A stretch of 64,000 bases of DNA, from the NCBI RefSeq assembly GCF_001880225.1, contig NZ_CP009654.1, positions 992,001 to 1,056,000 of the forward strand, written 5' to 3'. Of the stretch, positions 8,578-17,340 are shown piece after piece (the stretch's first letter is position 1; every line of letters starts with the position of its first letter). The position numbers and the translations under genes are program-made. Below the pieces are notes generated by a model. The model had not been told where the DNA came from, did no database searches, and saw only the letters and a program-made list of their open reading frames with translations. The DNA comes from Francisella frigiditurris (GTDB lineage: Bacteria > Pseudomonadota > Gammaproteobacteria > Francisellales > Francisellaceae).

Positions 8578-9762
8578 TTAAATATCTATTGATTTTATTA
8601 TTTTCACAGCTTTAACAATAGTTTCTTTACTTATAGTTAGTGGTGGAAGTAAACGTATAGAGTTGTTTCTAGTTTTCACAGCAAGTACTCCTAATTTTAA
8701 AAGCTCTTGATGAAAATTTTCAAAATACTCTGGATATATTTGTAAAGCAATAAACAAACCTTTGGCTCTAATTTCTTGGATATATTTAGAATTTATTTTT
8801 TCTAACTCATTAACAAAAAAATTGCCTAGAAATTCAGCATTCTTAGCTAAATTATCCTCTTCTAAGATGGTAAGAGCTTTATGTGCAATAGCAGATGCTA
8901 AAGGGTTACCACCAAAAGTGCTGCCATGATCACCTGGCTGTAAAACCTCCATAACCTCATTTGTACTAAGAAAAAGTGATATAGGTAATACTCCGCCACC
9001 TAGAGATTTGCCAAGTGTCATTCCATCAGGATCTAAATTATAATGTTCTTTAGCAAAATTTTTCCCAGTACGCCCCATACCTGTTTGTATTTCATCTAGA
9101 ATAAATAAGACATTGTTCTTTTTACAAACTTCCTGACATTTATATAAATATTCGTTATCAGGAATTACAACTCCTCCTTCACCTTGTATTGGCTCAATAA
9201 TGATTGCGGCAGTATTTTTTGTAATAGCTTTCTTAAGAGCTTCTAAATCATTGAATGGAATAGAAATAAAGCCTTTAGGCATGGGTCCAAATTTTGCTTT
9301 ATAAGCAGGGTTAGATGATGTGCCTATTGCTGTTATTGTTCTACCATGAAAGCTATTATTAAAAGTTATTATTTCTGCGGAGTCTTCAGGTATTTGTTTT
9401 TTTACATATCCCCATTTTCTGATTACTTTTATAGCAGTTTCTATAGCTTCAGCACCGCTATTCATAACGATAGCTTTATCCATATTTGTTAAAGAGCATG
9501 CTTTTTTTAATAACTTTGCTAAAGGTTCATTATGAAAAAGTCTTGGCACAATTGAAATTTTATTCACCTGCTTAAATAATGCCTCAAGAATTTTTGGGTT
9601 GTTATGACCAAAGTTTACAGATGATATACCAGTTGCCATATCTATATACTTTTTACCTAAATCATCATATACATAAGCATTATCTCCTTTAACGATAGTT
9701 ATAGGAGTAGAGGCTATTATATTGGCACCATACTCTTTTGTCGTATTGATTGTTGTTTTCAT
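8578..9762 (-). CDS. argD: Acetylornithine/ornithine aminotransferase (class III, RocD-like)
   Basis: This is a PLP-dependent class III aminotransferase of 394 residues. The PLP lysine is Lys252 in TLGKSLGGG, the carboxylate-binding region has HGRT, and FILDEIQTGMGRTGK and GSTFGGNPLA are typical. By position it should convert N-acetylglutamate semialdehyde to N-acetylornithine. However, the wording of several blocks (AEIITFNNSFHGRT, ITKNTAAIIIEPIQGEGGVV, IRAKGLFIALQI) reads closer to ornithine aminotransferase RocD than to E. coli ArgD. An upstream ATG five codons earlier is possible, but GGAGA sits 7 bases before the ATG at 9762, which I prefer. It diverges from argC across the ARG-box operator. 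Confidence 0.85.
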   Translation of the reverse strand: MKTTINTTKEYGANIIASTPITIVKGDNAYVYDDLGKKYIDMATGISSVNFGHNNPKILEALFKQVNKISIVPRLFHNEPLAKLLKKACSLTNMDKAIVMNSGAEAIETAIKVIRKWGYVKKQIPEDSAEIITFNNSFHGRTITAIGTSSNPAYKAKFGPMPKGFISIPFNDLEALKKAITKNTAAIIIEPIQGEGGVVIPDNEYLYKCQEVCKKNNVLFILDEIQTGMGRTGKNFAKEHYNLDPDGMTLGKSLGGGVLPISLFLSTNEVMEVLQPGDHGSTFGGNPLASAIAHKALTILEEDNLAKNAEFLGNFFVNELEKINSKYIQEIRAKGLFIALQIYPEYFENFHQELLKLGVLAVKTRNNSIRLLPPLTISKETIVKAVKIIKSIDI

Positions 9763-9830
9763 ATTATATCTCCTCATTTCTCTTTTAATAAGATAATTTA
9801 AAATGCATAAAAAGTAAAATTTTATAAATT

Positions 9831-9859
9831 ATTGTAAATATTTATTCTTTTTTAGTAAA
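9831..9859 (-). promoter_or_regulatory. Candidate argD sigma-70 promoter
   Basis: Read on the minus strand, TTTACT (plus 9854-9859), a 17-base spacer and TACAAT (plus 9831-9836) make a good -35/-10 pair, 69 bases upstream of the argD ATG. The two hexamers overlap the two ARG boxes, so bound ArgR would exclude RNA polymerase. A less certain promoter on the plus strand for argC would be TTGTAA 9832-9837, 18 bases, TAAATA 9856-9861. Confidence 0.6.
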
Positions 9860-9871
9860 TAATTATTCACT
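9833..9871 (+). promoter_or_regulatory. Tandem ARG boxes: ArgR operator for argD and argCJBF
   Basis: Two 18-bp sites, TGTAAATATTTATTCTTT (9833-9850) and AGTAAATAATTATTCACT (9854-9871), each fit 16 of the 18 positions (counting N as a match) of the E. coli ARG-box consensus TNTGAATWWWWATTCANW. They are separated by exactly 3 bp, the spacing known for ArgR hexamer operators. They lie in the 164-base divergent region between argD and argC and overlap the argD promoter hexamers. An argR gene is 3 kb away. Matches in AT-rich DNA can arise by chance, but the paired sites, spacing and location together are strong. Confidence 0.8.
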
Positions 9872-9926
9872 TTTTATTTTTTAGATGTTAAGTTGATTAT
9901 CAAGCACTAGCTTATGAGATGAGATA

Positions 9927-10952
9927 ATGATGGAGAAAATTTGTATTGCAGGGATAAATGGCTACACTGGACAGCTTCTTAAGGAGCTAATAAATAAGCA
10001 TCCTAACTTTGAGTTAGCAGGAAGTTTGGGAGTATCTAAGCAAGAAAATAAAGAATATACATATTCTTTGGATGAGGTGAATGTTGAAAACTTTAAGGTA
10101 GACTTTCTGTTACTTGCTACACCAGTAGATATTTCTATAGAAATATTACAAAAGCTCAATGATAAAAATATACAAATAAAAGTTTTAGATCTAAGTGGAG
10201 CTTTTAGACTTGATAAAGATTTATTAGCATCTTGGTATGGGCTATCTCATTCTGTTAAGGGGCTTGAAAATGGTGCTAAATATGGTCTTTCTCCATATGT
10301 TAAGTTTAGTCAGCAAGATAACGTCATAGCAAACCCAGGTTGTTATGCTACATGTGTATTACTATCTTTATTACCTTTGTTAAAACATCAGCTAATAAAA
10401 CCTAATAACTTAGTTATAGATGCAAAGTCAGGTGTTTCTGGAGCTGGTAAGAAAGCTAGACAAGATCTAATGTTTGCTGAAATGCTTAATAACTTTTTTC
10501 CATATAAGATTGGTAAGCATCAACATATTCCAGAAATATTAAAAAATTTAGCCGAGTTTGATGTTAAAGAAGATGAGTTTTATTTTAATACAAGTATGCT
10601 TCCAGTTCATTCTGGTATTGCTATGACTATTTATGCAGATCTTAATTTAGAAAATGAAGCCTCAGAAGAAGAAATTAGAAATTTAGTCGGTGATGCTTAT
10701 AGCAAGGAATATGCTGATTATCCTTTATTTAAATTCATTGATATAGCAGGAGAGAATGACAATCAAAAAATATCATCTTTCTTATCTATAAAAGGTGTAG
10801 TTGGCACACCTAATACTCATTTAGGGTTTTCGATTAAAAATAATAAAATCATAATTTTTTCTTTTATCGATAACTTACTAAAAGGCGCAGTTACTCAAGC
10901 TATCGAAAACTTGAATAATTATTATGGCTTTCCTATAACCACAGGATTATAA
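9927..10952 (+). CDS. argC: N-acetyl-gamma-glutamyl-phosphate reductase
   Basis: ArgC reduces N-acetylglutamyl phosphate to the semialdehyde with NADPH. The nucleotide-binding start GINGYTGQLLKELI is at about residue 9, and the active-site cysteine lies in NPGCYATCVL at about 137. HQHIPEI, with the active-site histidine, and LPVHSGIAMTIY follow. Two adjacent ATGs are possible (9927 and 9930) and the ribosome site does not decide between them. It is the first gene of argC-argJ-argB-argF, read away from argD. Its length of 341 residues is usual. Confidence 0.94.
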   Translation: MMEKICIAGINGYTGQLLKELINKHPNFELAGSLGVSKQENKEYTYSLDEVNVENFKVDFLLLATPVDISIEILQKLNDKNIQIKVLDLSGAFRLDKDLLASWYGLSHSVKGLENGAKYGLSPYVKFSQQDNVIANPGCYATCVLLSLLPLLKHQLIKPNNLVIDAKSGVSGAGKKARQDLMFAEMLNNFFPYKIGKHQHIPEILKNLAEFDVKEDEFYFNTSMLPVHSGIAMTIYADLNLENEASEEEIRNLVGDAYSKEYADYPLFKFIDIAGENDNQKISSFLSIKGVVGTPNTHLGFSIKNNKIIIFSFIDNLLKGAVTQAIENLNNYYGFPITTGL

Positions 10953-10965
10953 AAAGGAGATAGAG

Positions 10966-12156
10966 ATGGAGAGTTTATTTAGAACAAAATTACCAAAAGG
11001 ATTTTTAGCAGGCGGAATTAATAGCGGTGTAAGACTCTATCGTCCAGATTTAGGAGTTGTGGTTTCAGAGAGAGATTGTAAAGCTGTAGGTGTTTTTACA
11101 AAAAATAAATATAAAGCTGCTCCAGTGAAATATTGTATGAACCTCTTGCCAGCTAATAATATCAAGGCAATTATTACTAATAGCGGACAGGCTAATGCAG
11201 CTACTGGTGAGATAGGTGATAAACATAATCAACAAGTGGTTGATAGCCTTGCAGAAGAGCTTAATTGTTCATCTAATCAAGTGCTCATAGCCTCAACAGG
11301 TGTCATTGGTCAGCAGATGCAAGTTAATAAAATAACTTCAGCAATACCTAAACTATTAGGTAGTTTATCTAATATTGCAGATAAGTTTGCTCTTTCGATT
11401 CTTACCACAGATCTATTACCAAAATCTGTTTATAAAAAGATCGAGCTATCTACAGGGGAAATAACTATCACTGGGATTTGTAAAGGTTCTGGAATGATTA
11501 ATCCTAATATGGCGACAATGCTTGGATATTTTTTAACAGATGCCGATATTGATATTAATTTGGCTCAAGAGATTCTAAAAGAATCAAGTGCTAGTAGTTT
11601 TAATATGATTTCAGTAGATGGAGATATGTCGACAAATGATTGTGCTTTTATGATGGCTAATGGCGCTAGTGGAGTAACTATTTCTTCAGATAAAGATATC
11701 AAAATATTTAAAGAAGCTATATATGAGATAGCTGTAGTTCTAGCTAAAAGCATCGCAAGAGATGGAGAAGGGGCAACAAAGCTGATTGAGGCAAAAGTTG
11801 AGGGACTAAACGATATTGAAATAACTAAAGAATTGGCAAAAAAAATTATTTCTAGCTCTTTAGTAAAAACAGCTATATATGGAGAGTCTCCTAATTGGGG
11901 AAGAGTTTTAGCAAAAATAGGTGAAGTAGATATAGATGAGCAAACTCTAGAGTCATGCCAGATATTTATGCAAGAACAGAAAATCTTTGCTAATGGCTTA
12001 CCAGTTTCAGAAGATTTGACCAGCCTAAAAGAATCTATGAAAGACGACACTATCGTTATTAATGTTAAATTTTCACAAGGAAATGAGTGTGCAACCGCAT
12101 GGGGTTGTGATTTAACTCAGCAATATGTGAGTATAAATGCGGAGTATTTATCATGA
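10966..12156 (+). CDS. argJ: Glutamate N-acetyltransferase / amino-acid acetyltransferase
   Basis: ArgJ moves the acetyl group from N-acetylornithine to glutamate, closing the cyclic arginine route. Some members also use acetyl-CoA. The autoprocessing site is clear: MINPNMATMLG, with the nucleophile Thr184 that becomes the N-terminus of the beta chain. KGSGM precedes it. C-terminal elements GESPNWGR and EYLS are typical. The ATG follows AAAAGGAGATAGAG, a strong ribosome site, and the gene end overlaps argB by ATGA. No separate argA or argE is seen here, which fits the cyclic pathway. Whether this enzyme is mono- or bifunctional cannot be read from sequence. Confidence 0.94.
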   Translation: MESLFRTKLPKGFLAGGINSGVRLYRPDLGVVVSERDCKAVGVFTKNKYKAAPVKYCMNLLPANNIKAIITNSGQANAATGEIGDKHNQQVVDSLAEELNCSSNQVLIASTGVIGQQMQVNKITSAIPKLLGSLSNIADKFALSILTTDLLPKSVYKKIELSTGEITITGICKGSGMINPNMATMLGYFLTDADIDINLAQEILKESSASSFNMISVDGDMSTNDCAFMMANGASGVTISSDKDIKIFKEAIYEIAVVLAKSIARDGEGATKLIEAKVEGLNDIEITKELAKKIISSSLVKTAIYGESPNWGRVLAKIGEVDIDEQTLESCQIFMQEQKIFANGLPVSEDLTSLKESMKDDTIVINVKFSQGNECATAWGCDLTQQYVSINAEYLS

Positions 12157-12962
12157 AAAAATTAGCCAATAAAAAAATTTTGATAAAGCTTGGTGGTTCT
12201 GTGCTTGAAGATGAGCAAGTTATGAAAAACTTATGCCATGATATAAAAAACCTAAAGAATGAGGGTGCAGAAATTATTATTGTTCATGGAGGAGGGAGAT
12301 TTATAACTAAATGCCTAAATGAACAGAATATGAAAACTTGTTTTAGGGATGGTTTAAGAGTTACTCCAAAAGAGCATATGGATATATTACAAATGGCTTT
12401 GTATAAAGTTAATAAAAAAATCTCAAAAGCTTTTAGTAGTATTAGTTTAGAAGGTGTAGGTATTTCAGGGGAAGATAGTAATCTACTTACTTGTGACTTT
12501 ATAGATAGAATTAAATATGGCTATGTAGGTGAAATCAAAAATGTTAACCCGACAGCTATTTTTAAACTATTGTCCCAAGGGTTTATACCTATAGTTGCAA
12601 CAGTTAGCCTTACGGATAAGTTTGAATCTGTAAATGTCAATGCAGATAATGTTGCGGCAGAATTAGCTATAGTATGTGATGTTGATGAGCTTATTTATTT
12701 AACAGATCAGCAGGGGGTTTTGGATAATTATGGAAACTTGATTCCAAGTTTATCTGTCAACGATATTAAAGGATTGATTGATCAAAGAATTGTCGCTGGT
12801 GGCATGAGCATAAAGTTAAATTCAATAAAAGATTTCTTAAATTGTTCGAAGAAAACAATAACTATATTAAATGGAAATGAGGAGAAAATTTTGACCAGAA
12901 AACTTTTATTAAAAGGAGGAAATAGTTTAGGAACGACTTGTATGTTTGGAGGGGTGATATGA
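12153..12962 (+). CDS. argB: Acetylglutamate kinase
   Basis: This amino-acid kinase-family protein phosphorylates N-acetylglutamate. KLGGSVLED at about residue 12 and IIVHGGGRFITK at about 42 bind ATP and substrate. FRDGLRVT corresponds to the usual FVNGLRVT, and VNADNVAAELA lies at about 167. At 269 residues it lacks the extra N-terminal helix typical of arginine-inhibited hexameric kinases. I infer control mainly through ArgR rather than strong feedback. It overlaps argJ and argF by 4 bases on each side. Confidence 0.93.
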   Translation: MKKLANKKILIKLGGSVLEDEQVMKNLCHDIKNLKNEGAEIIIVHGGGRFITKCLNEQNMKTCFRDGLRVTPKEHMDILQMALYKVNKKISKAFSSISLEGVGISGEDSNLLTCDFIDRIKYGYVGEIKNVNPTAIFKLLSQGFIPIVATVSLTDKFESVNVNADNVAAELAIVCDVDELIYLTDQQGVLDNYGNLIPSLSVNDIKGLIDQRIVAGGMSIKLNSIKDFLNCSKKTITILNGNEEKILTRKLLLKGGNSLGTTCMFGGVI

Positions 12963-13858
12963 AAAAATTATCTTTTAATAATCTACTATCTGGAGCAGAG
13001 ATAAATCAGGAGGATTTTACAAATATAATGCTCATAGCAGAAGATATGAAGAAGAACCCTAAAAAATATAAAAATGCCTTAGAAGATAAAATAATAGCTT
13101 TAGTTTTTGATAAACCATCACTTAGAACTCGCTTTAGTTTTTCTGCGGCTATTATGGAAATGGGAGCTAATGTAATAGAAAGTGTTTCAGCTTCTAGAAA
13201 AAAAGAAGAGCCAAGAGATTTTATAAGAGTTGTACAAAATTATTGCTCTGCAGTTGTGATTAGAACTTTTGCAGATAGTCATTTGGAAGAGATGGTTAAT
13301 TATTCAAAGATTCCTATTGTAAATGCTTTGACAGATTTATATCATCCTTGTCAAACACTGGCAGATTTATTAACTCTGAAGGAAGTTTTTGGAGATCTTA
13401 AATCTCTTAAAGTTGCTTATTTAGGGGATGCTAATAATATTTTGTATAGTCTATTGCTTGTAGCTAATACCATTGGTTTGGAGGTGCATTATGCATGTCC
13501 AGAAGGACATAAGCCAGATCAAAAGATTTTGGATCAGTTAAAGAATATTAACATTGTGAAAAGCTTTGATAACCCTAAAGAAGCTGTAGAGGGTTGTGAT
13601 GCGGTGTATACAGATGTTTGGTGTAGTATGGGATTTGAACCATGTACTGAAGATGCTTTTGAGGGCTTTCAAGTGAATAAAAAGCTTATGTCTTATGCAA
13701 ATGATAACGCGGTCTTTATGCATTGTATGCCTATGGAGAGAGGCAAGGAAGTAAGTGAAGATCTACCAGATGATGGATGTTCAGTTATTTTCCAACAGAG
13801 CTTAAATAGAAAGTTTGTTCAGAAAGCAGTTTTGTATATGTTATTGAAAGATTTTTAA
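12959..13858 (+). CDS. argF: Ornithine carbamoyltransferase
   Basis: This enzyme makes citrulline from ornithine and carbamoyl phosphate. The carbamoyl-phosphate loop is DKPSLRTRFSF (classically STRTR; here SLRTR). HPCQTLADL follows at about residue 126. The ornithine loop DVWCSMGFE holds the SMG signature of true ornithine enzymes rather than acetylornithine ones, and FMHCMPMERGKEV carries the catalytic HC[LM]P. The start used is the ATG inside ATGA overlapping argB, with GGAGGGG just upstream; an ATG 21 bases earlier lacks a ribosome site. argG and argH are not in the window. Confidence 0.9.
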   Translation: MKKLSFNNLLSGAEINQEDFTNIMLIAEDMKKNPKKYKNALEDKIIALVFDKPSLRTRFSFSAAIMEMGANVIESVSASRKKEEPRDFIRVVQNYCSAVVIRTFADSHLEEMVNYSKIPIVNALTDLYHPCQTLADLLTLKEVFGDLKSLKVAYLGDANNILYSLLLVANTIGLEVHYACPEGHKPDQKILDQLKNINIVKSFDNPKEAVEGCDAVYTDVWCSMGFEPCTEDAFEGFQVNKKLMSYANDNAVFMHCMPMERGKEVSEDLPDDGCSVIFQQSLNRKFVQKAVLYMLLKDF

Positions 13859-13997
13859 TATTTCATTACCTTATTTATTCTCAATGACCTTTAAATATAA
13901 TTTGTAAAATTTAAGATCTAACTAGGTGGATAAATATTTCTATGGTAGGATGTCTATGAGCTAATTAAGGCTTTTTAATGAATAAGGATTTATAGTT

Positions 13998-14384
13998 ATG
14001 AAAAAAATATATTTTGGTTTTTTATTAGGGCTTTCAACATTATTTTTAAATGGTTGTATTGTTGCTGCTGTTGGATTAGGTGCAGGGACTGTAGCATATG
14101 TTAATGGTAACTACTCAATGAATATGGATGGTGGTGTAATTAAAGTGTATAATGCGGCGCTTAAAGCATTGGAAGCAAATAATAACTATATTATATCTTC
14201 TAAAGAGGCCTCTAGTGAAAAGGCGGAGATTAAAGGTTCTACAAAAGTAGATTCTACTAAATTTAAAATTGAAATAGAAAAAATAACAGATAATGCTTCA
14301 AAAGTGACTATTAAGTTTGGCGTGTTTGGTGATCAGTCTCAGTCTGCAACGTTGATGACAAGTATTGACAACAATACAAAGTAA
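13998..14384 (+). CDS. Small lipoprotein, DUF3568-like
   Basis: The 128-residue protein has a signal peptide with lipobox LNGC at residues 17-20, so Cys20 is the likely lipidated residue. A glycine/alanine-rich stretch (VAAVGLGAGTVAYVNGNYS) follows. The soluble domain, from about residue 40, resembles the DUF3568 proteins common in Francisella (GVIKVYNAALKALE, with an alternating beta-strand end). Probable outer-membrane or periplasmic location. Function unknown. It is a single gene with its own upstream region of 139 bases. Confidence 0.75.
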   Translation: MKKIYFGFLLGLSTLFLNGCIVAAVGLGAGTVAYVNGNYSMNMDGGVIKVYNAALKALEANNNYIISSKEASSEKAEIKGSTKVDSTKFKIEIEKITDNASKVTIKFGVFGDQSQSATLMTSIDNNTK

Positions 14385-14429
14385 ATACATATATAAGTTT
14401 AATAAATAGAAAGAATATTCTAATTAATT

Positions 14430-15137
14430 CTAGATAATATTTTCGTGAAGAGTAATAGAATCATCAACAATCTTAATATAGTTTCCTTTTTTGAACCAAT
14501 CACCTAAAACATATCTTGTGTAGCCATTTTCTTTATGGATATGCATTTTATGAGTATGTCCATGGATAACAATGTTACAGTCCTTTTTATATTTTAAGAT
14601 TCCTTTTTCTGTAACATCAATATTTGGCTTCTGGGTGTTTTTTTCATAACTATGACTACGAGCAGTTTTAGCCAAGCGCTGTCTTATAAATAAAGGAAGT
14701 CTTCTAAACAAAAACTGTAAAATTCCATTCCTAGCTAAAGTCCTATAGAACTGATAGCTTTTATCATCTGTACAAAGTAGGTCTCCATGAGCAAGTACTA
14801 TTTTATTTGATCCAACTTTAAGATAGTAAGGATCTTTTATTATTTTAACACCACTTTGCTTTTCAAATTTCTTAGAAATAAGGAAGTCTCTATTACCATG
14901 CATAAATAAAATTTCTAGACCGCTATCTGAGGCTTTTTTAAGATAACCAGTTATTTGATGATAAAAAGCATCTGTATGGTCATCTCCAATCCAGTAATCA
15001 AAAAAATCACCTAAAATGAAAAGTTTATTTTTAGGGCTAGAGATGCTTTCTAGAAAGTTTCTAAATATCTCAGCTATTTTAGAGTTATTAGCATTTAAAT
15101 GAAGATCTGCAATTATATAAATATCTTTATGCACCAT
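14430..15137 (-). CDS. lpxH: UDP-2,3-diacylglucosamine diphosphatase
   Basis: LpxH is a calcineurin-like metallophosphatase that makes lipid X in lipid A synthesis at the inner-membrane surface. The metal motifs are IADLHL (DxH), LGDFFDYWIGDD, MHGNRDFLI (the GNRD form typical of LpxH), LAHGDLL and HGHTHKMHIH. The ATG at 15137 gives the normal short N-terminus. A GTG at 15146 is possible but has no ribosome site. The start overlaps the end of pyrE by 11 bases, so the two are probably one operon. Confidence 0.92.
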   Translation of the reverse strand: MVHKDIYIIADLHLNANNSKIAEIFRNFLESISSPKNKLFILGDFFDYWIGDDHTDAFYHQITGYLKKASDSGLEILFMHGNRDFLISKKFEKQSGVKIIKDPYYLKVGSNKIVLAHGDLLCTDDKSYQFYRTLARNGILQFLFRRLPLFIRQRLAKTARSHSYEKNTQKPNIDVTEKGILKYKKDCNIVIHGHTHKMHIHKENGYTRYVLGDWFKKGNYIKIVDDSITLHENII

Positions 15138-15753
15138 ATTTCTCACGGTATAGTTTGAATTTATTTATCATTTCTGAGTCTAAATTGTCTCTTACATAGT
15201 CATAAATATCATCAAAATTTGTAATAGATTTCACAGGGATATTAAACTCATTCTCTATTCTTTGTGTAGCAGAAATATCTAAATCTTTAGCTTTTTCTTG
15301 TCTATCAATAGATAGAACTACACCAGAGATTTTAGCATTTATATTTTTTAATTTATTGTATGACTCATAGAAAGCGGTACCTGCTGTCATTACATCATCA
15401 ACAAGTAAAACTTTTTTATCTTTCATATCTGCTCCTACAAAAAGACCACCTTCACCATGATCTTTTGCTTCTTTTCTGTCAAAAGCATAAGGAATATCTT
15501 TATTATATTTTAAAGCTAATACCGTAGAGATTGCTGCAGCTAAAGGAATCCCTTTATAAGCTGGACCAAATAGCACATCAAACTTTATTTCTGACTCGAT
15601 AATAACTTTTGCATAGTAATCAGCTAAAGTAGCTAGCTGCTTTCCTGTATTAAAGAGACCGGCATTAAAAAAATATGGACTAATTCTGCCAGATTTTAGA
15701 GTGAACTCTCCGAATCTTAGAACATTATTATGTAGAGCAAATTCAACAAACAT
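15127..15753 (-). CDS. pyrE: Orotate phosphoribosyltransferase
   Basis: PyrE converts orotate and PRPP to OMP in pyrimidine synthesis. The protein shows the usual opening FALHNNVLRFGEFTLKSGRI, followed by GPAYKGIPLAAA and AYDRKE-like AFDRKEAKDHGEGG. The PRPP loop is VLLVDDVMTAGTAF at about residue 120. I prefer the ATG at 15753 over a TTG one codon earlier. A good promoter lies 34 bases upstream. lpxH follows with an overlap. Confidence 0.94.
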   Translation of the reverse strand: MFVEFALHNNVLRFGEFTLKSGRISPYFFNAGLFNTGKQLATLADYYAKVIIESEIKFDVLFGPAYKGIPLAAAISTVLALKYNKDIPYAFDRKEAKDHGEGGLFVGADMKDKKVLLVDDVMTAGTAFYESYNKLKNINAKISGVVLSIDRQEKAKDLDISATQRIENEFNIPVKSITNFDDIYDYVRDNLDSEMINKFKLYREKYGA

Positions 15754-15786
15754 CAAGAAAACCTAATGGTAAACAATACTAGATGA

Positions 15787-15815
15787 AGTATAAATAATAT
15801 GAAAAAAAATACCAA
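15787..15815 (-). promoter_or_regulatory. Candidate pyrE-lpxH promoter
   Basis: On the minus strand, TTGGTA (plus 15810-15815), a 17-base spacer and TATACT (plus 15787-15792) form a good sigma-70 promoter, 34 bases before the pyrE ATG. The short distance leaves a leader of roughly 25 bases. No attenuator of the enterobacterial pyrE type is visible. Confidence 0.6.
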
Positions 15816-15859
15816 GTTTTCATTCAAATATTATTTCCCTAATAAAAAGTTCTTTTTGT

Positions 15860-15868
15860 TGTTATAAT
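15860..15868 (+). promoter_or_regulatory. Candidate hldE extended -10 promoter
   Basis: TGTTATAAT (TG at 15860-15861, TATAAT at 15863-15868) is a perfect extended -10 element 42 bases upstream of the hldE ATG. No clear -35 is present at the right spacing, which is acceptable for extended -10 promoters. Confidence 0.55.
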
Positions 15869-15910
15869 CGTAGATAACTATGTTTTATAAAAGCATTTTT
15901 TAGGACTTAT

Positions 15911-17326
15911 ATGTATAAAGATATTTCTAAAGCGAAGATTCTAGTTGTGGGTGATGTAATGCTTGATAAGTATTATCATGGTAGTTCAGACAGAATTTCT
16001 CCAGAAGCACCAGTACCTGTAGTAAACGTTAAAAATGTAGAGGATAGAGTTGGAGGAGCTGGTAACGTTGCTCTAAATATTAGCTCTCTTGATGGGGTTG
16101 TAGGAATATGTGCTTTAGTAGGAAAAGATGAGTCTGCGAATATATTAGAGAAAGAGCTTTTAAAAAGAAAAGTTCAGACGTCACTCATTAAAACAGAATA
16201 TCCAACTATTACAAAACTAAGAGTCTTAGCTCAAAAGCATCAGCTTGTAAGGCTAGACTTTGAACAAAATTTTAATGACATAGCTAAGAATGAATTTATT
16301 GATGAATTTCAAAAAATATTGCCAAACTTTAATACAGTAATTTTATCTGATTATGGTAAGGGTACTTTAAGCAATACGCCGTTATTGATTGAAAAAGCAA
16401 AGGCTGCTGGTTGCCAAGTATTAGTAGATCCTAAAGGGACAGATTTTAGTAAGTATAGTGGTGCAACAGTTATCACACCAAATTTGAAAGAGTTTGAAGC
16501 TGTAGTTGGTAAATGCCAATCAGATGATGACATCGTAAAGAAGGCTACAGAATTAGCTAATAAATATAATATTGATAACATACTTATCACTAGAAGTGAG
16601 AAAGGTATGACCATAGTCAAAAAGAGTGGTGATAATAAAACTATTCCTACAGTTGCAAAAGAAGTTTTTGATGTAACTGGAGCAGGCGATACAGTTATAG
16701 CTGTCTTATCAATCGGTATTTCGCTTGGATATACAGTTGAGGAATCTATGAAGATAGCAAATGCTGCAGCTGGAGTTGTGGTTGGTAAAGTAGGTACAGC
16801 TACAGTTACTTTAGAGGAGTTACATGCAGCACTAGCAGGAAAGAGAGGCTTTAAATTTGGTGTTGTTTCTCAAGATGAACTTGCTCAGATGACTAATGAT
16901 CTTTCTTTAGTTGGTGAGAAAGTTGTAATGACAAATGGTTGTTTTGATATTTTACATGCAGGCCATGTTGAATATTTGCAAGCAGCAAGAAAATTAGGTG
17001 ATAAATTAATAGTGGCCGTGAATACAGATGAATCAGTTGCTCGCTTAAAAGGCCCAGAAAGACCGATAGTTCCTTTACAAGCTAGGATGGAGCTTTTAGC
17101 AGCTTTAGGGTGTGTTGATTGGGTGGTGCCTTTTTCAGAGGATACTCCAGTAAATGTCATAGAAAAAGTTACACCTAATATTTTGGTTAAAGGTGCAGAC
17201 TATACGGTTGATAATATTGTCGGTGCTGAGCATGTTATTTCAAATGGTGGAGAAGTAAAAACTATTACTCTAAAACCAGGTTTTTCAACAACAAATATTG
17301 TCAATAAAATAAAATCCAGTAATTAA
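15911..17326 (+). CDS. hldE: Bifunctional heptose-7-phosphate kinase / heptose-1-phosphate adenylyltransferase
   Basis: There are two fused domains. Residues 1 to about 315 are a ribokinase-type kinase with GGAGNVALNI at the N-terminus and DVTGAGDTV carrying the catalytic Asp. Residues about 335-471 are a cytidylyltransferase-fold domain with TNGCFDILHAGHVEYLQ and the HxGH motif. Together they make ADP-glycero-manno-heptose precursors for LPS core. The length of 471 matches E. coli HldE (477). This is notable because the characterised F. tularensis core is reported without heptose. mpl follows 14 bases downstream. Confidence 0.94.
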   Translation: MYKDISKAKILVVGDVMLDKYYHGSSDRISPEAPVPVVNVKNVEDRVGGAGNVALNISSLDGVVGICALVGKDESANILEKELLKRKVQTSLIKTEYPTITKLRVLAQKHQLVRLDFEQNFNDIAKNEFIDEFQKILPNFNTVILSDYGKGTLSNTPLLIEKAKAAGCQVLVDPKGTDFSKYSGATVITPNLKEFEAVVGKCQSDDDIVKKATELANKYNIDNILITRSEKGMTIVKKSGDNKTIPTVAKEVFDVTGAGDTVIAVLSIGISLGYTVEESMKIANAAAGVVVGKVGTATVTLEELHAALAGKRGFKFGVVSQDELAQMTNDLSLVGEKVVMTNGCFDILHAGHVEYLQAARKLGDKLIVAVNTDESVARLKGPERPIVPLQARMELLAALGCVDWVVPFSEDTPVNVIEKVTPNILVKGADYTVDNIVGAEHVISNGGEVKTITLKPGFSTTNIVNKIKSSN

Positions 17327-17340
17327 GGCTATTTAGGTTT

